From: Billgrantia tianxiuensis
GTDB lineage: Bacteria > Pseudomonadota > Gammaproteobacteria > Pseudomonadales > Halomonadaceae
Assembly (NCBI RefSeq): GCF_009834345.1
Contig: NZ_CP035042.1
Span: 4,526,001 to 4,590,000, forward strand
Direction: 5' to 3'
DNA length: 64,000 nucleotides
Both the position numbers and the translations under genes were made by a program. Position 1 is the first letter of the stretch. Every line of letters starts with the position of its first letter. Shown here in pieces: positions 18,081 to 27,476 of this stretch. The notes under the pieces are model-generated. The model saw nothing but the letters and a program-made list of their open reading frames with translations, made no database searches and was not told the DNA's origin.

Positions 18081-19385
18081 TCAGGCCGTTGCGAAAGAGG
18101 CCACCGACTCCCACCCCAAGCGCACTCTGGCCGCAGCCACGTCATTCCGTAGGTCATGGTTCCAGAGCCAGTCGAAACGGGTTTCCAGATCGGCGGCGAG
18201 CCGTGCCTCGTCAGCGCCAATACCCGGAGCGCTGTACTCGTAGAGGTCCCCTGCTTCATGAGAGGTACGCTGCACCCTGCAGGCGCGCGCGTGGCGGACC
18301 GCTTCGAAGGCCGCCAGTGCTTGCTGGGCGTTTTGCCGGGTACAGGCCTGATCGGTCAGCAGGCTGGCCAGCACGTAGGCGTCCTCCAGGGCCTGGCCGG
18401 CCCCCGCCCCTTGGTGGGGCACCATGGCATGGGCCGCGTCCCCTACGATCAGCACCCGGTCGCGGTGATAGAAGGGCAACTCCGGTAGCTCATGCAAAGC
18501 CCAGCGGGTCGGCTCGGGAATGCACGCCAGGATGGCCTGGGAGGCGGCGCCCCAGCCCTCGAAGACTTCCAACATCTCCTGTTGGGCCACGGCCTTGACC
18601 CACTCCTCGCCCTCGGGCAGCCGGGGATTGGGGGTGGTGCGGTCGGTGACGAAGGCCACCACGTTGATCAGCTCGGACTGCTTGACCGGAAAAGTCAGAA
18701 TGTGGCGATCTGGCCCGAGGTACATCTGCGGTACCAGCGCCAGCCGCCGGTCGGCGCCCTGCTCTTCCAGCGCCGCCCCCAGTTGCGTGGTGGGAATCAT
18801 GCCGCGATAGGCGTAGGTGCCGCTCCAGAACGGGCCAAGGTCACCGTACCGGGCCGGCGGCAGCACGTGTTCGCGCACCGCCGACTTGATGCCGTCGTAG
18901 CCGATCAGGATATCGGCAGTGAAGGAGGTACCGTCGTCAAAGCGTGCGGTGGCGCCCTCGCCATTCTGCTGCACCTCGATACAACGCTTGCCGAAGTGGG
19001 CGATGCCCTCGGGCAGATTGGCGACGATGGCGTCCAGGAAGTCGGCCCGGTGCACCGAGGACTGCCCGCAGCCGGGGGCCAGGGAGGCGGTCAAATAGGC
19101 GTCGTCGCGGCCGCGCCGCCACTCGAACCAGACGTCCTCGAAGGGCGCCGGGGAGGCATCGGCGATGCGGCGGTAGGAGTTCTCCAGCCCGAGCAGTTGA
19201 ATGGCCCGCACGGCGTTGGGCCCGAAGGAGACGCCGGCACCGATCTCGGAGAAACGCTCGGCGGCCTCGAAGAGGTGCACGTCGAGGCCGGGATCCCGCG
19301 ACAGGGCCACGGCGAAGGCCACGCCGCCGATGCCGCCACCGACGATGCCGATGGAAAGGCGTTTTGGTTGGAGGTTGGATACCAT
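18081..19385 (-). CDS. FAD-dependent monooxygenase, salicylate 1-hydroxylase-like
   Basis: A 434-aa class A flavin monooxygenase. Motifs: SIGIVGGGIGGVAFAVALS at residues 11-29 (FAD), ILIGYDGIKSAVREHVLP (DG motif) near 170, and VLIVGDAAHAMVPHQGAGAGQALEDA near 315, the extended GD motif typical of NahG-like salicylate hydroxylases that convert salicylate to catechol. AGGAG precedes the ATG at 19385. A LysR gene of NahR type lies divergent, and BenE follows. No catechol dioxygenase is in the window. 3-hydroxybenzoate 6-hydroxylases share this architecture and remain an alternative. Confidence 0.82.
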   Translation of the reverse strand: MVSNLQPKRLSIGIVGGGIGGVAFAVALSRDPGLDVHLFEAAERFSEIGAGVSFGPNAVRAIQLLGLENSYRRIADASPAPFEDVWFEWRRGRDDAYLTASLAPGCGQSSVHRADFLDAIVANLPEGIAHFGKRCIEVQQNGEGATARFDDGTSFTADILIGYDGIKSAVREHVLPPARYGDLGPFWSGTYAYRGMIPTTQLGAALEEQGADRRLALVPQMYLGPDRHILTFPVKQSELINVVAFVTDRTTPNPRLPEGEEWVKAVAQQEMLEVFEGWGAASQAILACIPEPTRWALHELPELPFYHRDRVLIVGDAAHAMVPHQGAGAGQALEDAYVLASLLTDQACTRQNAQQALAAFEAVRHARACRVQRTSHEAGDLYEYSAPGIGADEARLAADLETRFDWLWNHDLRNDVAAARVRLGWESVASFATA

Positions 19386-19592
19386 GGTCGTGCTCCTGTG
19401 AACTGGCTGGAGGATGTGTCCTCACGCTAGGCGCGTCCCTCGCCGGCGACCACACAGCCCCCTGCATTCACTGCATAAACACGACTAATAAATCTATAAA
19501 ACAATAACCTGGATGATTTCCGACCCTTCGAGACTCGACTTTTGTTTCATTCCAAGAGCGGCCGGAAAATACCCGCTGACGACGAGAACGCC

Positions 19593-20498
19593 ATGATCAA
19601 GCTGTCGGAAATCGACGTGAACCTGCTGGTGGTGTTCGACCTCCTCTACCAGGAGCAGAACACCCAGCGGGTGGCCCTGCGCCTCGGCCTCACCCAGCCC
19701 GCGGTCAGCCATGCCCTGAAGCGACTACGCATCCTGCTCGGCGACGAACTCTTCGAGCGCACCTCCAAGGGCCTGATGCCGACGCCGCTGGCGACCCGCC
19801 TGCATCCGCCCATCGCCGAGGCCCTGGCCCGGCTGCAGGAAACCCTCAACCGACCGGAGGACTTCGACCCGGCGGTGAGCGAGCGCACCTTCAACATCGC
19901 CATGACCGACATCGGCGAGATCGTTTTCCTGCCTCGCCTGCTCCAGCGCCTGGCCCGGGAGGCGCCGGGCATCGCCCTGAGTACGGTGCGCAGTCAGCAG
20001 GAGGACCTGAAACGGGAGATGGAAGAGGGACGGATCGACCTGGCCATCGGCCTGATTCCCCAGCTCGGCGCCGGTTTCTACCAGCAGGGGCTCTTCGTGC
20101 AGCGCTATGTCTGTCTGATGCGGGCCGACCATCCCCTGGCAGCGGGAGAGTTCGACCTGGACGCCTTCGCCGCCGCCCAGCATGCCGTGGTGGTGGCCCG
20201 GGGCACCGGCCATGGCATCGTGGAGGAGCAGTTGGCCCGGTCCCGCATCAGCCGACCGATCAGGCTCGAGCTGCCCCACTTCGCCGCGGTGCCCTATATC
20301 GTCAGCAGCACCGACCTGGTGGTGACCGTCACCGACAAGCTGACCGAGGCAACCCGAGAGCGGTTCCGGCTGGCGGTGCGCGAGCACCCCGTGCCCTTCC
20401 CCGAGATTCCGATCAACCTCTTCTGGCACCGGCGATTCCATCAGGATGCCGGCAATCGCTGGCTGCGCGGGCTGATCTTCGAGATGTTTGCCGAGTGA
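19593..20498 (+). CDS. LysR family regulator (NahR/NodD-like)
   Basis: A 301-aa LysR-type regulator. The HTH is at residues 5-60: LSEIDVNLLVVFDLLYQEQN, QPAVSHALKRLRILLGDELFER. The opening D-x-NLLVVFD-L is typical of the NahR/NodD branch, which often senses salicylate and other aromatic effectors. It is divergent from the salicylate-hydroxylase-like gene across a 207-nt gap, the classic arrangement for a LysR activator and its target. The ATG at 19593 gives the normal N terminus; the open frame from 19542 adds a non-homologous leader. Confidence 0.85.
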   Translation: MIKLSEIDVNLLVVFDLLYQEQNTQRVALRLGLTQPAVSHALKRLRILLGDELFERTSKGLMPTPLATRLHPPIAEALARLQETLNRPEDFDPAVSERTFNIAMTDIGEIVFLPRLLQRLAREAPGIALSTVRSQQEDLKREMEEGRIDLAIGLIPQLGAGFYQQGLFVQRYVCLMRADHPLAAGEFDLDAFAAAQHAVVVARGTGHGIVEEQLARSRISRPIRLELPHFAAVPYIVSSTDLVVTVTDKLTEATRERFRLAVREHPVPFPEIPINLFWHRRFHQDAGNRWLRGLIFEMFAE

Positions 20499-20695
20499 CG
20501 GCATCCCTCCGCGGCCCTCGGGCCGCCGTTGTCGTTCTACCTCGCCGTCAGCACACGTCCGTTCCCTCGACCAAAGACGTATCACCCAGAGAATGACCCG
20601 CTGGGGGTGGTGCTGTAGCCTCTATACTGTTTATACTCACAACAGTATCTATGACCAACAAGCGCTCAGCCTGACGAATGACTGCCGAGGCCCCC

Positions 20696-21466
20696 ATGAC
20701 CGAAACACTCGTCAAGACGACTCTGGACGACAGCATCTACACCATCACGCTGGCACGGCCGGAGAAGCGTAACGCCGTCAGCGATCACCTGCTAAGCGCT
20801 TTGGAAGAGGCACTGGTTGCCACCCCGAAAGAGACCCGGGTCATCATTCTTGCGGCCGAAGGCAAGCACTTCTGCGCCGGCCTCGACTTGGCCGAGCACC
20901 AGCATCGCGAGCCCTTTGGCGTGGTGCAGCACTCCCGTGGCTGGCATCGCATCTTCGATCGGCTACAGAACGGTGGCATTCCGGTAGTCACCGCCATGCA
21001 GGGCGCGGTGATCGGCGGCGGCCTGGAGCTTGCCACCGCCACCCATGTACGGGTCGCCGAATCCAGCACCGTTTATCAGTTGCCGGAAGGACGCCACGGC
21101 ATCTTCGTCGGTGGCGGCGCCTCGGTGCGGGTCGCCGGCATCATCGGCCCCGGCCGCATGTGCGAGATGATGCTGACCGGTCGCGTCATGGCTGCCGAAG
21201 AGGGCCAGCGCCTCGGACTTTCCCACTACGTGGTCGGCGAGGGAGAGAGCCTCGACAAGGCCCGCCAGTTGGCCTCCCGCATCGCCGAGAACGCGCCCAT
21301 GGCCAACTGGGCCATGGTTTCCGCCATCTCGCGCATCGACAACATGTCCAGCGACGACGGCCTGTTCGTCGAGTCGCTGACCGCCGCCCTGACCCAGACC
21401 AGCCCCGAGGTCGCCGAGCGCATCGGCAGCTTCTTCAAGAAGAAGGGCCAGGGCCCACGCACCTGA
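20696..21466 (+). CDS. Enoyl-CoA hydratase/isomerase family protein
   Basis: A 256-aa crotonase-fold enzyme. It shows ARPEKRNAVSDHLLSAL near the N terminus, the oxyanion-hole segment GKHFCAGLDLAEHQ, and both glutamates used by hydratases, in GGGLELATATHV and YQLPEGRHGI. It lacks the residues that mark feruloyl-CoA hydratase-lyase, so plain hydration of an enoyl-CoA is more likely. I chose the ATG at 20696, 8 nt after GAGG; 20678 is also possible. It heads a + strand set with an SDR and an acyl-CoA dehydrogenase, giving three successive beta-oxidation steps. Confidence 0.85.
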   Translation: MTETLVKTTLDDSIYTITLARPEKRNAVSDHLLSALEEALVATPKETRVIILAAEGKHFCAGLDLAEHQHREPFGVVQHSRGWHRIFDRLQNGGIPVVTAMQGAVIGGGLELATATHVRVAESSTVYQLPEGRHGIFVGGGASVRVAGIIGPGRMCEMMLTGRVMAAEEGQRLGLSHYVVGEGESLDKARQLASRIAENAPMANWAMVSAISRIDNMSSDDGLFVESLTAALTQTSPEVAERIGSFFKKKGQGPRT

Positions 21467-21549
21467 GGAAAGGCTGGTTCATGCTGCGCTCGATCGTCAC
21501 ATGAGTCAGTCCATCTCTGGTTGAACACCAACGTTCCGGGAGAGTTACC

Positions 21550-22335
21550 ATGAAGTTCCAGGACAATACCTTCATCGTCACCGGCGGCGCCTCGGGGCTG
21601 GGAGAAGCCACCGCGCGCGCCCTGCACGACGCCGGCGGCAACGTGGTGATCGCTGATCTCAATGCCGAGCGCGGCGAGGCGTTGGCGAAAGAGCTGAACG
21701 CCAGGAGCGCCACCGACCGCGCGCTGTTCCAGCGCACCGACGTCACCAGCGAAGCCGATGCCCAGGCCGTGGTGACGCTGGCCGTGGACACCTTCGGTGG
21801 CCTGCAGGGGTTGATCAACTGCGCCGGAGTCGGCGACCCCGCCAAGGTGGTCGATCGCCACGGCGAGCCCCTGCCGCTCGAAGCCTTCTCGCGCATCGTC
21901 AACATCAACCTGCTGGGCAGCTTCAACATGCTGCGCCTGGCCGCCGCCGCCATGGCCAAGGGCGAGCCCCAGGCCGACGGCGAGCGCGGGGTGATCATCA
22001 ACACCGCCTCGGTGGCGGCCTACGACGGCCAGATCGGCCAGCCCGCCTATGCGGCGTCCAAGGGCGGCATCGTCGCCATGACCCTGCCCATCGCCCGGGA
22101 GCTGGCGCGCCACGGCATTCGCGTCATGACCATCGCCCCGGGGCTGTTCAAGACCCCGCTGATGGAGGCGCTGCCGGAAGAGGCGCAGCAGTCCCTGGCC
22201 GCGTCCATCCCCTTCCCCAACCGGCTGGGCGAGCCTGGCGAATTCGCGCGCCTGGCCTGCCATATCGTCGACAACCCCATGCTCAACGGCGAAACCATTC
22301 GAGTAGATGGGGCGATCCGTATGGCACCAAGGTAA
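21550..22335 (+). CDS. Short-chain dehydrogenase, 3-hydroxyacyl-CoA dehydrogenase type 2-like
   Basis: A 261-aa classical SDR. It has the NAD-binding [10 protein letters not shown] motif at residues 12-21, DVTSEADA for the adenine pocket, [10 protein letters not shown] at about 96, and the catalytic Ser ([11 protein letters not shown]) and YAASK. The insert after NCAG and the [20 protein letters not shown] segment match the HSD17B10 group, which oxidises 3-hydroxyacyl-CoA. GGGAGAG lies before the ATG. Placement between the hydratase and acyl-CoA dehydrogenase supports the beta-oxidation role. Confidence 0.85.
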   Translation: MKFQDNTFIVTGGASGLGEATARALHDAGGNVVIADLNAERGEALAKELNARSATDRALFQRTDVTSEADAQAVVTLAVDTFGGLQGLINCAGVGDPAKVVDRHGEPLPLEAFSRIVNINLLGSFNMLRLAAAAMAKGEPQADGERGVIINTASVAAYDGQIGQPAYAASKGGIVAMTLPIARELARHGIRVMTIAPGLFKTPLMEALPEEAQQSLAASIPFPNRLGEPGEFARLACHIVDNPMLNGETIRVDGAIRMAPR

Positions 22336-22347
22336 GTCCTCATCGCC

Positions 22348-24132
22348 ATGCTCGATTACCAAGCGCCGCTGCGCGATATGCAGTTCATCCTCGAGGAGCT
22401 GGCCGGTCTCGAGCGGATCGGCGAGCTGCCCGGCTGCGAAGATGCCTCTCCGGATCTGGTCAGCGCCGTGCTGGAAGAGGCCGGCAAGTTCGCCGCCGGC
22501 GTGCTCGCGCCGCTCAATACCGTCGGCGACCGCCAGGGCTGTCGCCTGGAAGGTGAGCGAGTGGTCACCCCCGAGGGCTGGCAGGCGGCCTATGACCGGT
22601 TCCGCGAGGCCGGCTGGATCGGCCTCTCCCTGCCCCCTGAGCATGGTGGCCAGGGGCTGCCCAAGCTGGTCTCCACCCCGGTGTGGGAGATGTGGTTCGC
22701 CAGCAACATGGCCTTCGCCATGCTGCCCCAGCTCAACGTGGGCCAGACCGAGGCACTGATGATCGCCGCCAGCGAGGAACAGAAGGCCACCTGGCTCGCA
22801 AAGATCGTCAGCGGCGAATGGGCTGCCACCATGAACCTCACCGAGCCCCAGGCCGGCTCCGACCTGGCCGCCACGCGCATGCGCGCCGAGCCCGAGGGCG
22901 ACGGCGCCTACCGCCTGTTCGGCCAGAAGATCTTCATCTCCTACGGCGAACACGAGCTCACCCCCAACATCGTGCACCTGGTGCTGGCCCGGCTGCCCGA
23001 CGCCCCGCCGGGGGTGAAAGGCCTGTCGCTGTTCCTGGTGCCCAAGTACCTGCTCGACGAACGGGGCGAGCCGGGGCCGCGCAACGACATTCGCTGCATC
23101 GCCATCGAGCACAAGATGGGCATCCACGGCAGCCCCACCTGCACCCTCAGCTACGGCGACGACGGCGGCGCCCTGGGCTATCTGGTGGGCGAGCCGCACC
23201 AGGGTCTGGCCACCATGTTCGTGATGATGAACGAGGCCCGCTTCAACGTGGGCGTTCAGGGCGTGGCACTGGGTGAGCGCGCCTACCAAGCCGCCCTCGC
23301 CTACGCCCGAGAGCGCGTGCAGGGGCGCGATATCGTCACCGGCGAAGTCGGCCTACCGATCCTCGCCCACCCCGACGTCAAGCGCATGCTGGTGTCGATG
23401 CGCGCCCGGCTGATGGCCATGCGCGGCCTGCTCTACAGCGCCGCCGGCTGGTTCGACCTCGCCCGCCACCACCCCGATGCCGAGGTCGCCGACAAGCATC
23501 GCCACTACGTCGACCTGCTGATGCCGGTGGCCAAGGGCTGGTGCACCGAGGTGGGCAACGACCTGTGCGACGAGGCGATCCAGGTGTTCGGCGGCATGGG
23601 CTTCGTCGAGGAGACCGGGGTCGCCCAGCTGTTCCGCGACGCCCGTGTCATCACCATCTACGAGGGCACCACCGGCATCCAGGCCAACGACCTGCTAGGG
23701 CGCAAGATCCTGCGTGAGGACGCCGCCACCCTGCGCGAGCTGATCGCAGATATTCGTCAGACGGCCGGTCGGCTCGACGGTCATGAACACCTGAACGACC
23801 TGGCGCAGCCGCTCCACGACCAGGCCACCCTGCTCGACGGAACCGTCGACTGGCTGCTGGCCCACCAGGCCGACACCGCCAAACTCTACGCCGGCGCTGT
23901 GCCCCTGCTGCACCTGCTCGGCATCGCCTGCGGCGCCTGGCAGATGGCCCGTCTGGCGCTGGCCGCCGAAACCCGCCGCGCAGCAGGCGAAGGCGACCCC
24001 GACTACCTGACAGGGCTGAGCGAACTGGCCCGCTTCTATCTCGCCACCCAGGCACCCCAGGCTCAGGCCCATGGCCATACCTTGCGCCACGCCGGTGCAG
24101 TGCTGGCCCGCTTTCCCGAGAGAGGGCTGTGA
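22348..24132 (+). CDS. Acyl-CoA dehydrogenase (long form with C-terminal extension)
   Basis: A 594-aa FAD enzyme. It has the N-terminal helical domain, the middle beta domain with [18 protein letters not shown], and the C-terminal helical domain with the catalytic glutamate in [18 protein letters not shown]. About 120 extra residues follow, as in the long FadE/DmdC-like group with an Acyl-CoA_dh_C domain. It starts 12 nt after the SDR stop. In this setting it would introduce the alpha-beta double bond for the hydratase at 20696. A 3-arylpropanoyl-CoA substrate is plausible but not shown. Confidence 0.9.
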   Translation: MLDYQAPLRDMQFILEELAGLERIGELPGCEDASPDLVSAVLEEAGKFAAGVLAPLNTVGDRQGCRLEGERVVTPEGWQAAYDRFREAGWIGLSLPPEHGGQGLPKLVSTPVWEMWFASNMAFAMLPQLNVGQTEALMIAASEEQKATWLAKIVSGEWAATMNLTEPQAGSDLAATRMRAEPEGDGAYRLFGQKIFISYGEHELTPNIVHLVLARLPDAPPGVKGLSLFLVPKYLLDERGEPGPRNDIRCIAIEHKMGIHGSPTCTLSYGDDGGALGYLVGEPHQGLATMFVMMNEARFNVGVQGVALGERAYQAALAYARERVQGRDIVTGEVGLPILAHPDVKRMLVSMRARLMAMRGLLYSAAGWFDLARHHPDAEVADKHRHYVDLLMPVAKGWCTEVGNDLCDEAIQVFGGMGFVEETGVAQLFRDARVITIYEGTTGIQANDLLGRKILREDAATLRELIADIRQTAGRLDGHEHLNDLAQPLHDQATLLDGTVDWLLAHQADTAKLYAGAVPLLHLLGIACGAWQMARLALAAETRRAAGEGDPDYLTGLSELARFYLATQAPQAQAHGHTLRHAGAVLARFPERGL

Positions 24133-24312
24133 GAGAGAAGGCTCTGAGCCTACGCGCACGAGAAACGCACAGACATCGGCCGCCGCTGTGCCTCTCGCCC
24201 ACAGGCAAAGGTCACATCGCGCTGACCTGCTCACCGGGCGCTGACTTCTTGTGGTCCGTTCCTCGATGGGATTAGATCAGCGGTTCACGCCAACACCATG
24301 CCGAGGAAGCCG

Positions 24313-24960
24313 ATGACCGCCCCTACTCGCCTCATCTACCTGTTCGATCCACAGTGCGGCTGGTGCTACGGTGCGGCAGTGGTAATGGAAAGGCTGCTGG
24401 AACGAGCCGAGCACGATGTCCAACTGGTCCCCACCGGGCTCTTTGCCGGCGAGGGCGCCTTTGCCATGAATGATGGCTTCGCCGCTCATGCCTGGGCGGC
24501 CGATCAGCGCATCGCGCGACTCACCGGCCAGCCATTCAGCGACGCCTATCGCGATGGGGTATTGGGTAACCGTGAGTGGCGGGTCGATTCCGGACCGGCA
24601 ACGCTGGCGCTCACCGCCGTACGCCTGACCGAACCAACCCGGGAGTTCGCCGCGCTTCACGCCCTCCAGCGCGCACGCTATGTCGAAGGTCGCAACAACG
24701 CCGATCCGGCCATCGTGGCCTCCGTGCTGGAGTCGCTGGACCTGGCAGACGCGGCACGCCGCTTCCACGCGCAGGACGACGAGCTGATCACGAGCAACCA
24801 GGCACGGATCGCCGAGGGCAAGGCGTGGATGCGCCGCGTCGGCGCCAACGGCGTTCCCACCTTGGTCGTCAGCGATGAAAAAGGCGCTCGCGTGGTGAAC
24901 TCGAGCGCCCTCTACGGCGATGTCGACACGCTAGAATCGGCGTTGAAAGTGAACGTCTAG
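24313..24960 (+). CDS. DsbA family thioredoxin-fold protein, cytosolic
   Basis: A 215-aa protein with a thioredoxin fold interrupted by a helical insert. The redox motif CGWC lies in YLFDPQCGWCYGAAVVME near the N terminus, and the cis-proline is in GANGVPTLVV near residue 180. There is no signal peptide, so it belongs to the cytosolic DsbA/FrnE-like group and not to periplasmic DsbA. The ATG at 24313 follows GAGGA; 24298 would add five residues. It is 180 nt beyond the acyl-CoA dehydrogenase and probably separate. Function unknown beyond thiol-disulphide chemistry. Confidence 0.8.
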   Translation: MTAPTRLIYLFDPQCGWCYGAAVVMERLLERAEHDVQLVPTGLFAGEGAFAMNDGFAAHAWAADQRIARLTGQPFSDAYRDGVLGNREWRVDSGPATLALTAVRLTEPTREFAALHALQRARYVEGRNNADPAIVASVLESLDLADAARRFHAQDDELITSNQARIAEGKAWMRRVGANGVPTLVVSDEKGARVVNSSALYGDVDTLESALKVNV

Positions 24961-24990
24961 TTCGTATTCATCCAGCATTCAGCTGCCAAC

Positions 24991-25028
24991 AAAAAGGAGC
25001 GAATCATCGACACCCATCGGTGATTCGC
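24991..25028 (-). terminator. Terminator of the porin transcript
   Basis: GCGAATCA-T-CGA and TCG-G-TGATTCGC form a 12-pair stem (one G-U) with loop CACCCA. On the minus strand it is followed by CC and a T5 run. Confidence 0.7.
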
Positions 25029-25079
25029 CCCAACGATGACGATCGAAACAAGGAACGAACGGTTGGCGATAAACTCTCG

Positions 25080-26143
25080 TTAGAACTTGTACATCGCCAT
25101 CAATTCCACCTGCTGCCCGCCCGGACGCAGCGGCATCGTCGTCGCATTACGGTCACGCCACTCGATGCCAAAGTCCAGATTGGGCAGGTAGGTGTAGATC
25201 AGGTTGACGTTCATCATCTTGAGCGTGTCATCAGCAACGGTCGGCGCGACCTCGTCCGCTTCCACCTGGGCATAGCGAATGTTGCCGCGGAACTGCTCAT
25301 TGAATCGATGGCTCACACCTGCCGTATAGCCTGTCGTGCTCACCAGGTCGCCATCGGCGTTGACCTCTCCACTCGCGGCCACGCTGGCAGGGTTCGTCGC
25401 GCCGTTATACCCCCAGCCGGAGTAGATGTTGTTGCCTTTTCCCGTGTAGCCGCTCAAGGCGAGAGCGGTGTCGCCGAATTTAAACTTTGCCGCCAGGGAG
25501 AACGCGGCGCCGAATTTCGATTCATCGATGCCGGTCTCGACCTCCCGCCCGGTCACGGCAGCGTTGAAGGCGTGTCCCGCCTCGGTGCGGTGCGTATAGG
25601 ATGCCACCATGTCCGGGTAGTCGGCATCCTGGTAGACCGGGTCCTGGAGGCTAAAGCGGAACCCACCCGGCGTATAGTGCAGCACCACATCGGGTCGTAC
25701 GACCGCCCCACTACCGGAAACGCTGCCGACCCCAGTGCCGTAGAAATCGAGGATCTCGACGTCGAATGGCGCGTTGGCAAAGAACTGGCCCGACCAGGTC
25801 TGCCCGAGGGTCAGGTCGTCGACCTGGATGTAGGCATGGCGCAAGCGCATGGCATAGCTCGTATCCGTTTCATCCGTCGCGTTATCCAGAAGTCGCCCTC
25901 TATGAAGCCCGTCACGCTATGACCCTGGACTTCTCTGTCGACCTGGAAGTTGATGCGCGACTGGCGAGCATTGGCATCGAAGTTCCGGTCTCCCTCATCC
26001 GGATTGGTAAAGATTCCCTCCGCCTTTACATAGCCTCCGATGCTGAGATTCGCCCCACCGAATTCACCCAGATCCAGGGCATGGGCCTGTGCGGCAACGG
26101 CTGAAATCGCGACCGCCATGGCCAGTCTTTTGTTGTTCAACAT
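25080..26143 (-). pseudogene. DcaP-like outer-membrane porin, frameshifted as sequenced
   Basis: A signal peptide (MLNNKRLAMAVAISAVAAQA) is followed by GGANLSIGGYVKAEGIF, ARQSRINFQVDREVQGHSV and GFIEGDFW. After a frame change near 25886 the protein continues MRLRHAYIQVDDLTLGQTWS and ends in MAMYKF, with the terminal Phe of beta-barrel proteins. These blocks match DcaP-like trimeric porins, which admit dicarboxylic or aromatic acids. Adding one base at the CC at 25886-25887 (GG on the coding strand) gives one 354-aa protein; the exact site is less certain than in the other frameshifts. It is last after TRAP, CoA-transferase and thiolase genes, so it likely provides outer-membrane entry for the same substrate. 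Confidence 0.8.
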
Positions 26144-26268
26144 CTTTAAGATCTCCGTATTGTTCTAGTTCGATGACTAAGTTGTGCAACCCTTGTCCCT
26201 TGCTCTCTTGCTTGCACACCCGCCGGCTCCATTGACGGGCGCTCCCGGTTGGAATGACCGGAAAGAAC

Positions 26269-27459
26269 TCAGCCCACCTTGACGATCAGCGCGGCGGCAG
26301 AGTCGCCGGCGGCGCAGCCGGTCACCAGGGCATATCCGCCGCCCTTGAGTGCGGTCTCCTCGATGGCTTCGATCAGCAGGCGAGCCAGCGTCGGCGCCTG
26401 GGGGTGGCCGTAGACCAGCGAGGTGCCGTAGTTGTTGAAGCTGTGGGCGTCGAGCCCCAGCGCCTTGGCCAGGTGCAGGTCGTTGGCGATGAACGGGGTG
26501 TGATTCTTGATCGTCTTGATCTGGTCGAGGGTCAGGCCCGCCTGATCCAGGGCGCGCTGCACCGAGGTGGCCGGGGCCATGGGCATGTGCGCCGGCTTGG
26601 TCCGGGCATGGCCGTAGGCCACCACCTGCACCGCCATCTGCGGGTCGCGGCTGAGCTCCACGGCTCGCTCGCGGGTGGTGACGACGATGCCAGCGTTGGC
26701 ATCCGCCGGGTGCGTCTGGGCCCCATAGGTATGAATGCCATCGGGCTGTACCGCCCGCAGCCTGGCGAGCCCCTCGGCGCTGGTGGCGGTGACGCCCTCG
26801 TCGGCCTCGACGAGCTTGGTCTCCTTGCGCGAGACAGCCACCTCGACGGGAAACATGTAGCGCTTCTGGAAGGCACGCTCGTTAGCCAGCGCCTCGGCGT
26901 ACTGCTCGTAACGGCGCAGGGTCAGCTCGTCGGCCTGCTCGCGGCTGAAGCCATGCTCACGCGCGACGTTCTCGGCGGTGGTCAGCATGTCCTTGCCGGT
27001 GGCCGGGTCGGCGGCGATGTTGTCCATGTTCCAGTTTTCGGCGATCACCTCGCCGCCCGGCCCGTTGGGGTTGGGCCAGATGGTGTGCGGGCCGTTGGAG
27101 GGGCGGTCGGCGAGCAGGCAGTAGGTGGTCTCGAAGCTGCCGGCATCTACCGCCAGGGCGGCATTGAACACCGCCGTGGTCGCGGTGGCACAGGCCTGGG
27201 TGATGTTCTGGCCGGGTGCCTGGCCGGCCCCCATCATGGCCGCGGCCCAGGGCGCGCCGTAGAAGATCGACTTCTGGCCCACCGACACCCCCAGGTAGAG
27301 GTAGTCGATGAGCGTGGGGTCGATGCCGCGGCTGGCGAACCAGCGCTTGCTGGTGGCCGCGCCCAGTTCGATGGCGTTGGCGTTGGCCAGGCTGCCCATC
27401 CATTTGCAGAAGGGGCTGGAGTAGTAGCCGCCGTAGGGGATGTAGGCGTTCTTGAACAT
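26269..27459 (-). CDS. Thiolase family protein (acetyl-CoA acetyltransferase-like)
   Basis: A 396-aa thiolase-fold enzyme. The nucleophilic cysteine lies in NITQACATATTAVFNAAL near residue 90, the catalytic histidine in NNYGTSLVYGHPQAPT, and the second cysteine in ALVTGCAAGDSAAAL at the C terminus. The early WMGSLANANAIELGAATSK segment is unlike classical FadA, so this belongs to a divergent thiolase subgroup and may act on an unusual beta-ketoacyl-CoA. AGGAG precedes the ATG. It begins 17 nt after the CoA-transferase stop, so the two are cotranscribed. Confidence 0.88.
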   Translation of the reverse strand: MFKNAYIPYGGYYSSPFCKWMGSLANANAIELGAATSKRWFASRGIDPTLIDYLYLGVSVGQKSIFYGAPWAAAMMGAGQAPGQNITQACATATTAVFNAALAVDAGSFETTYCLLADRPSNGPHTIWPNPNGPGGEVIAENWNMDNIAADPATGKDMLTTAENVAREHGFSREQADELTLRRYEQYAEALANERAFQKRYMFPVEVAVSRKETKLVEADEGVTATSAEGLARLRAVQPDGIHTYGAQTHPADANAGIVVTTRERAVELSRDPQMAVQVVAYGHARTKPAHMPMAPATSVQRALDQAGLTLDQIKTIKNHTPFIANDLHLAKALGLDAHSFNNYGTSLVYGHPQAPTLARLLIEAIEETALKGGGYALVTGCAAGDSAAALIVKVG

Positions 27460-27476
27460 GTCTGATCTCCTGATGC

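Noticed and set aside
21226..23289. 687-codon open frame on the minus strand
   Set aside because: It is the antisense of the SDR and acyl-CoA dehydrogenase genes, a GC-rich shadow; composition is Gly/His/Gln-rich with no domain.
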